Shown: positions 63,816-64,000 of the stretch, one piece after another
Layout of the letters: the number at the start of each line of letters is the position of its first letter
How positions within the stretch are numbered: position 1 is the stretch's first letter
Origin: Paenibacillus faecis
GTDB lineage: Bacteria; Bacillota; Bacilli; Paenibacillales; Paenibacillaceae
Length of the DNA stretch: 64,000 nucleotides
Direction: 5' to 3'
Assembly: GCF_008084145.1 (NCBI RefSeq)
Contig: NZ_VSDO01000002.1
Span: 248,001 to 312,000 of the forward strand
The notes under the pieces: generated by a model
Databases searched by the model: none
Told to the model about the DNA's origin: nothing
Seen by the model: the letters and a program-made list of their open reading frames with translations, nothing else
Translations under genes and position numbers: made by a program

Positions 63816-64000
63816 ACAACTGATCGGGATCGTCTCCGGTCAGATGCCCGCCAAACGGTGGAAACATGTCGAAGGCGTGATGCAGACCGCGGTAGAATTG
63901 GCTCGCCGCTACGGAGCGGATCCCGTTAAAGCGGATCTGGCGGCCCTGCTGCACGATTTGGCCAAGTTCTGGCCGGTGGAGCGGCAGGAAGCCGTTATCC
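63799..64000 (+). CDS. yqeK: YqeK-type HD-domain hydrolase (3'-truncated by window edge)
   Basis: The start ATG 63799 has AAGGAG eight bases upstream, inside nadD. Only 67 codons are visible. KRWKHVEGVMQTAVELARRY and ALLHDLAKFW contain the His and His-Asp of an HD phosphohydrolase. YqeK proteins hydrolyse diadenosine tetraphosphate symmetrically. The gene order after nadD supports the call. Confidence 0.9.
   Translation, partial: MVYNREQLIGIVSGQMPAKRWKHVEGVMQTAVELARRYGADPVKADLAALLHDLAKFWPVERQEAVI

Overview
The window reads as a chromosomal segment of a Gram-positive, endospore-forming, GC-rich Firmicute, most likely Paenibacillus or a close relative. The basis is strong AGGAGG-type ribosome sites, Sec/lipobox solute-binding lipoproteins, YesM/YesN-type two-component systems beside CUT1 sugar transporters, a spoVACDE operon, the yqeG-yqeH-aroE-yqeI-nadD-yqeK block, and CcpA- and AraR-like operator sites. 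There are no rRNA or tRNA genes, no phage genes and no CRISPR array.

Layout. 1-1565: end of a KDG-kinase gene and a GntR/UTRA regulator. 1566-2833: a gene-free nest of mobile and repeat DNA. 2834-3853: a GH130 glycoside phosphorylase. 4123-13045: a sugar ABC importer, sensor kinase, response regulator and GH3 glycosidase. 13046-13858: repeats, then a MarR regulator and a membrane-anchored protein. 15408-21860: arabinose catabolism (araA, araR, araD, araB, araM) with AraR operators. 22490-25252: a LysR regulator divergent from an EamA exporter plus an SDR enzyme, flanked by repeats. 26253-33246: an arabinan/arabino-oligosaccharide locus (winged-helix regulator, GH51, importer, GH43). 33522-49922: a second oligosaccharide locus (response regulator, two AraC regulators, GH31 alpha-xylosidase, histidine kinase, LplB/LplC/LplA-type importer, GH95, GH42). 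50039-52741: a small-molecule kinase and an M42 aminopeptidase around repeats. 53600-55478: spoVAC-AD-AE. 55678-60152: MoxR, DUF58 and transglutaminase proteins. 60286-64000: housekeeping genes.

How the genes work together. None of the glycosidases has a signal peptide, and three CUT1 importers lack their own ATPase. Oligosaccharides released outside the cell are therefore probably imported intact, using an MsmX-like ATPase encoded elsewhere, and trimmed in the cytosol. GH51 and GH43 would release arabinose for the ara operon. GH31, GH95, GH42 and GH3 together match the side-chain and backbone sugars of xyloglucan.

Most unusual content. The gene-free regions hold eight copies of a four-hairpin cassette of about 180-200 bp. 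The hairpins sit at roughly 50, 60-72 and 50 bp centre-to-centre. Three sequence families share this spacing. One family is found inside a 329-332 bp element with 20-bp terminal inverted repeats and perfect 9-bp target duplications. One such element has inserted into the middle of another cassette of its own family. A second family fills remnants of IS200/IS605-like elements. I do not recognise a published description of this cassette.
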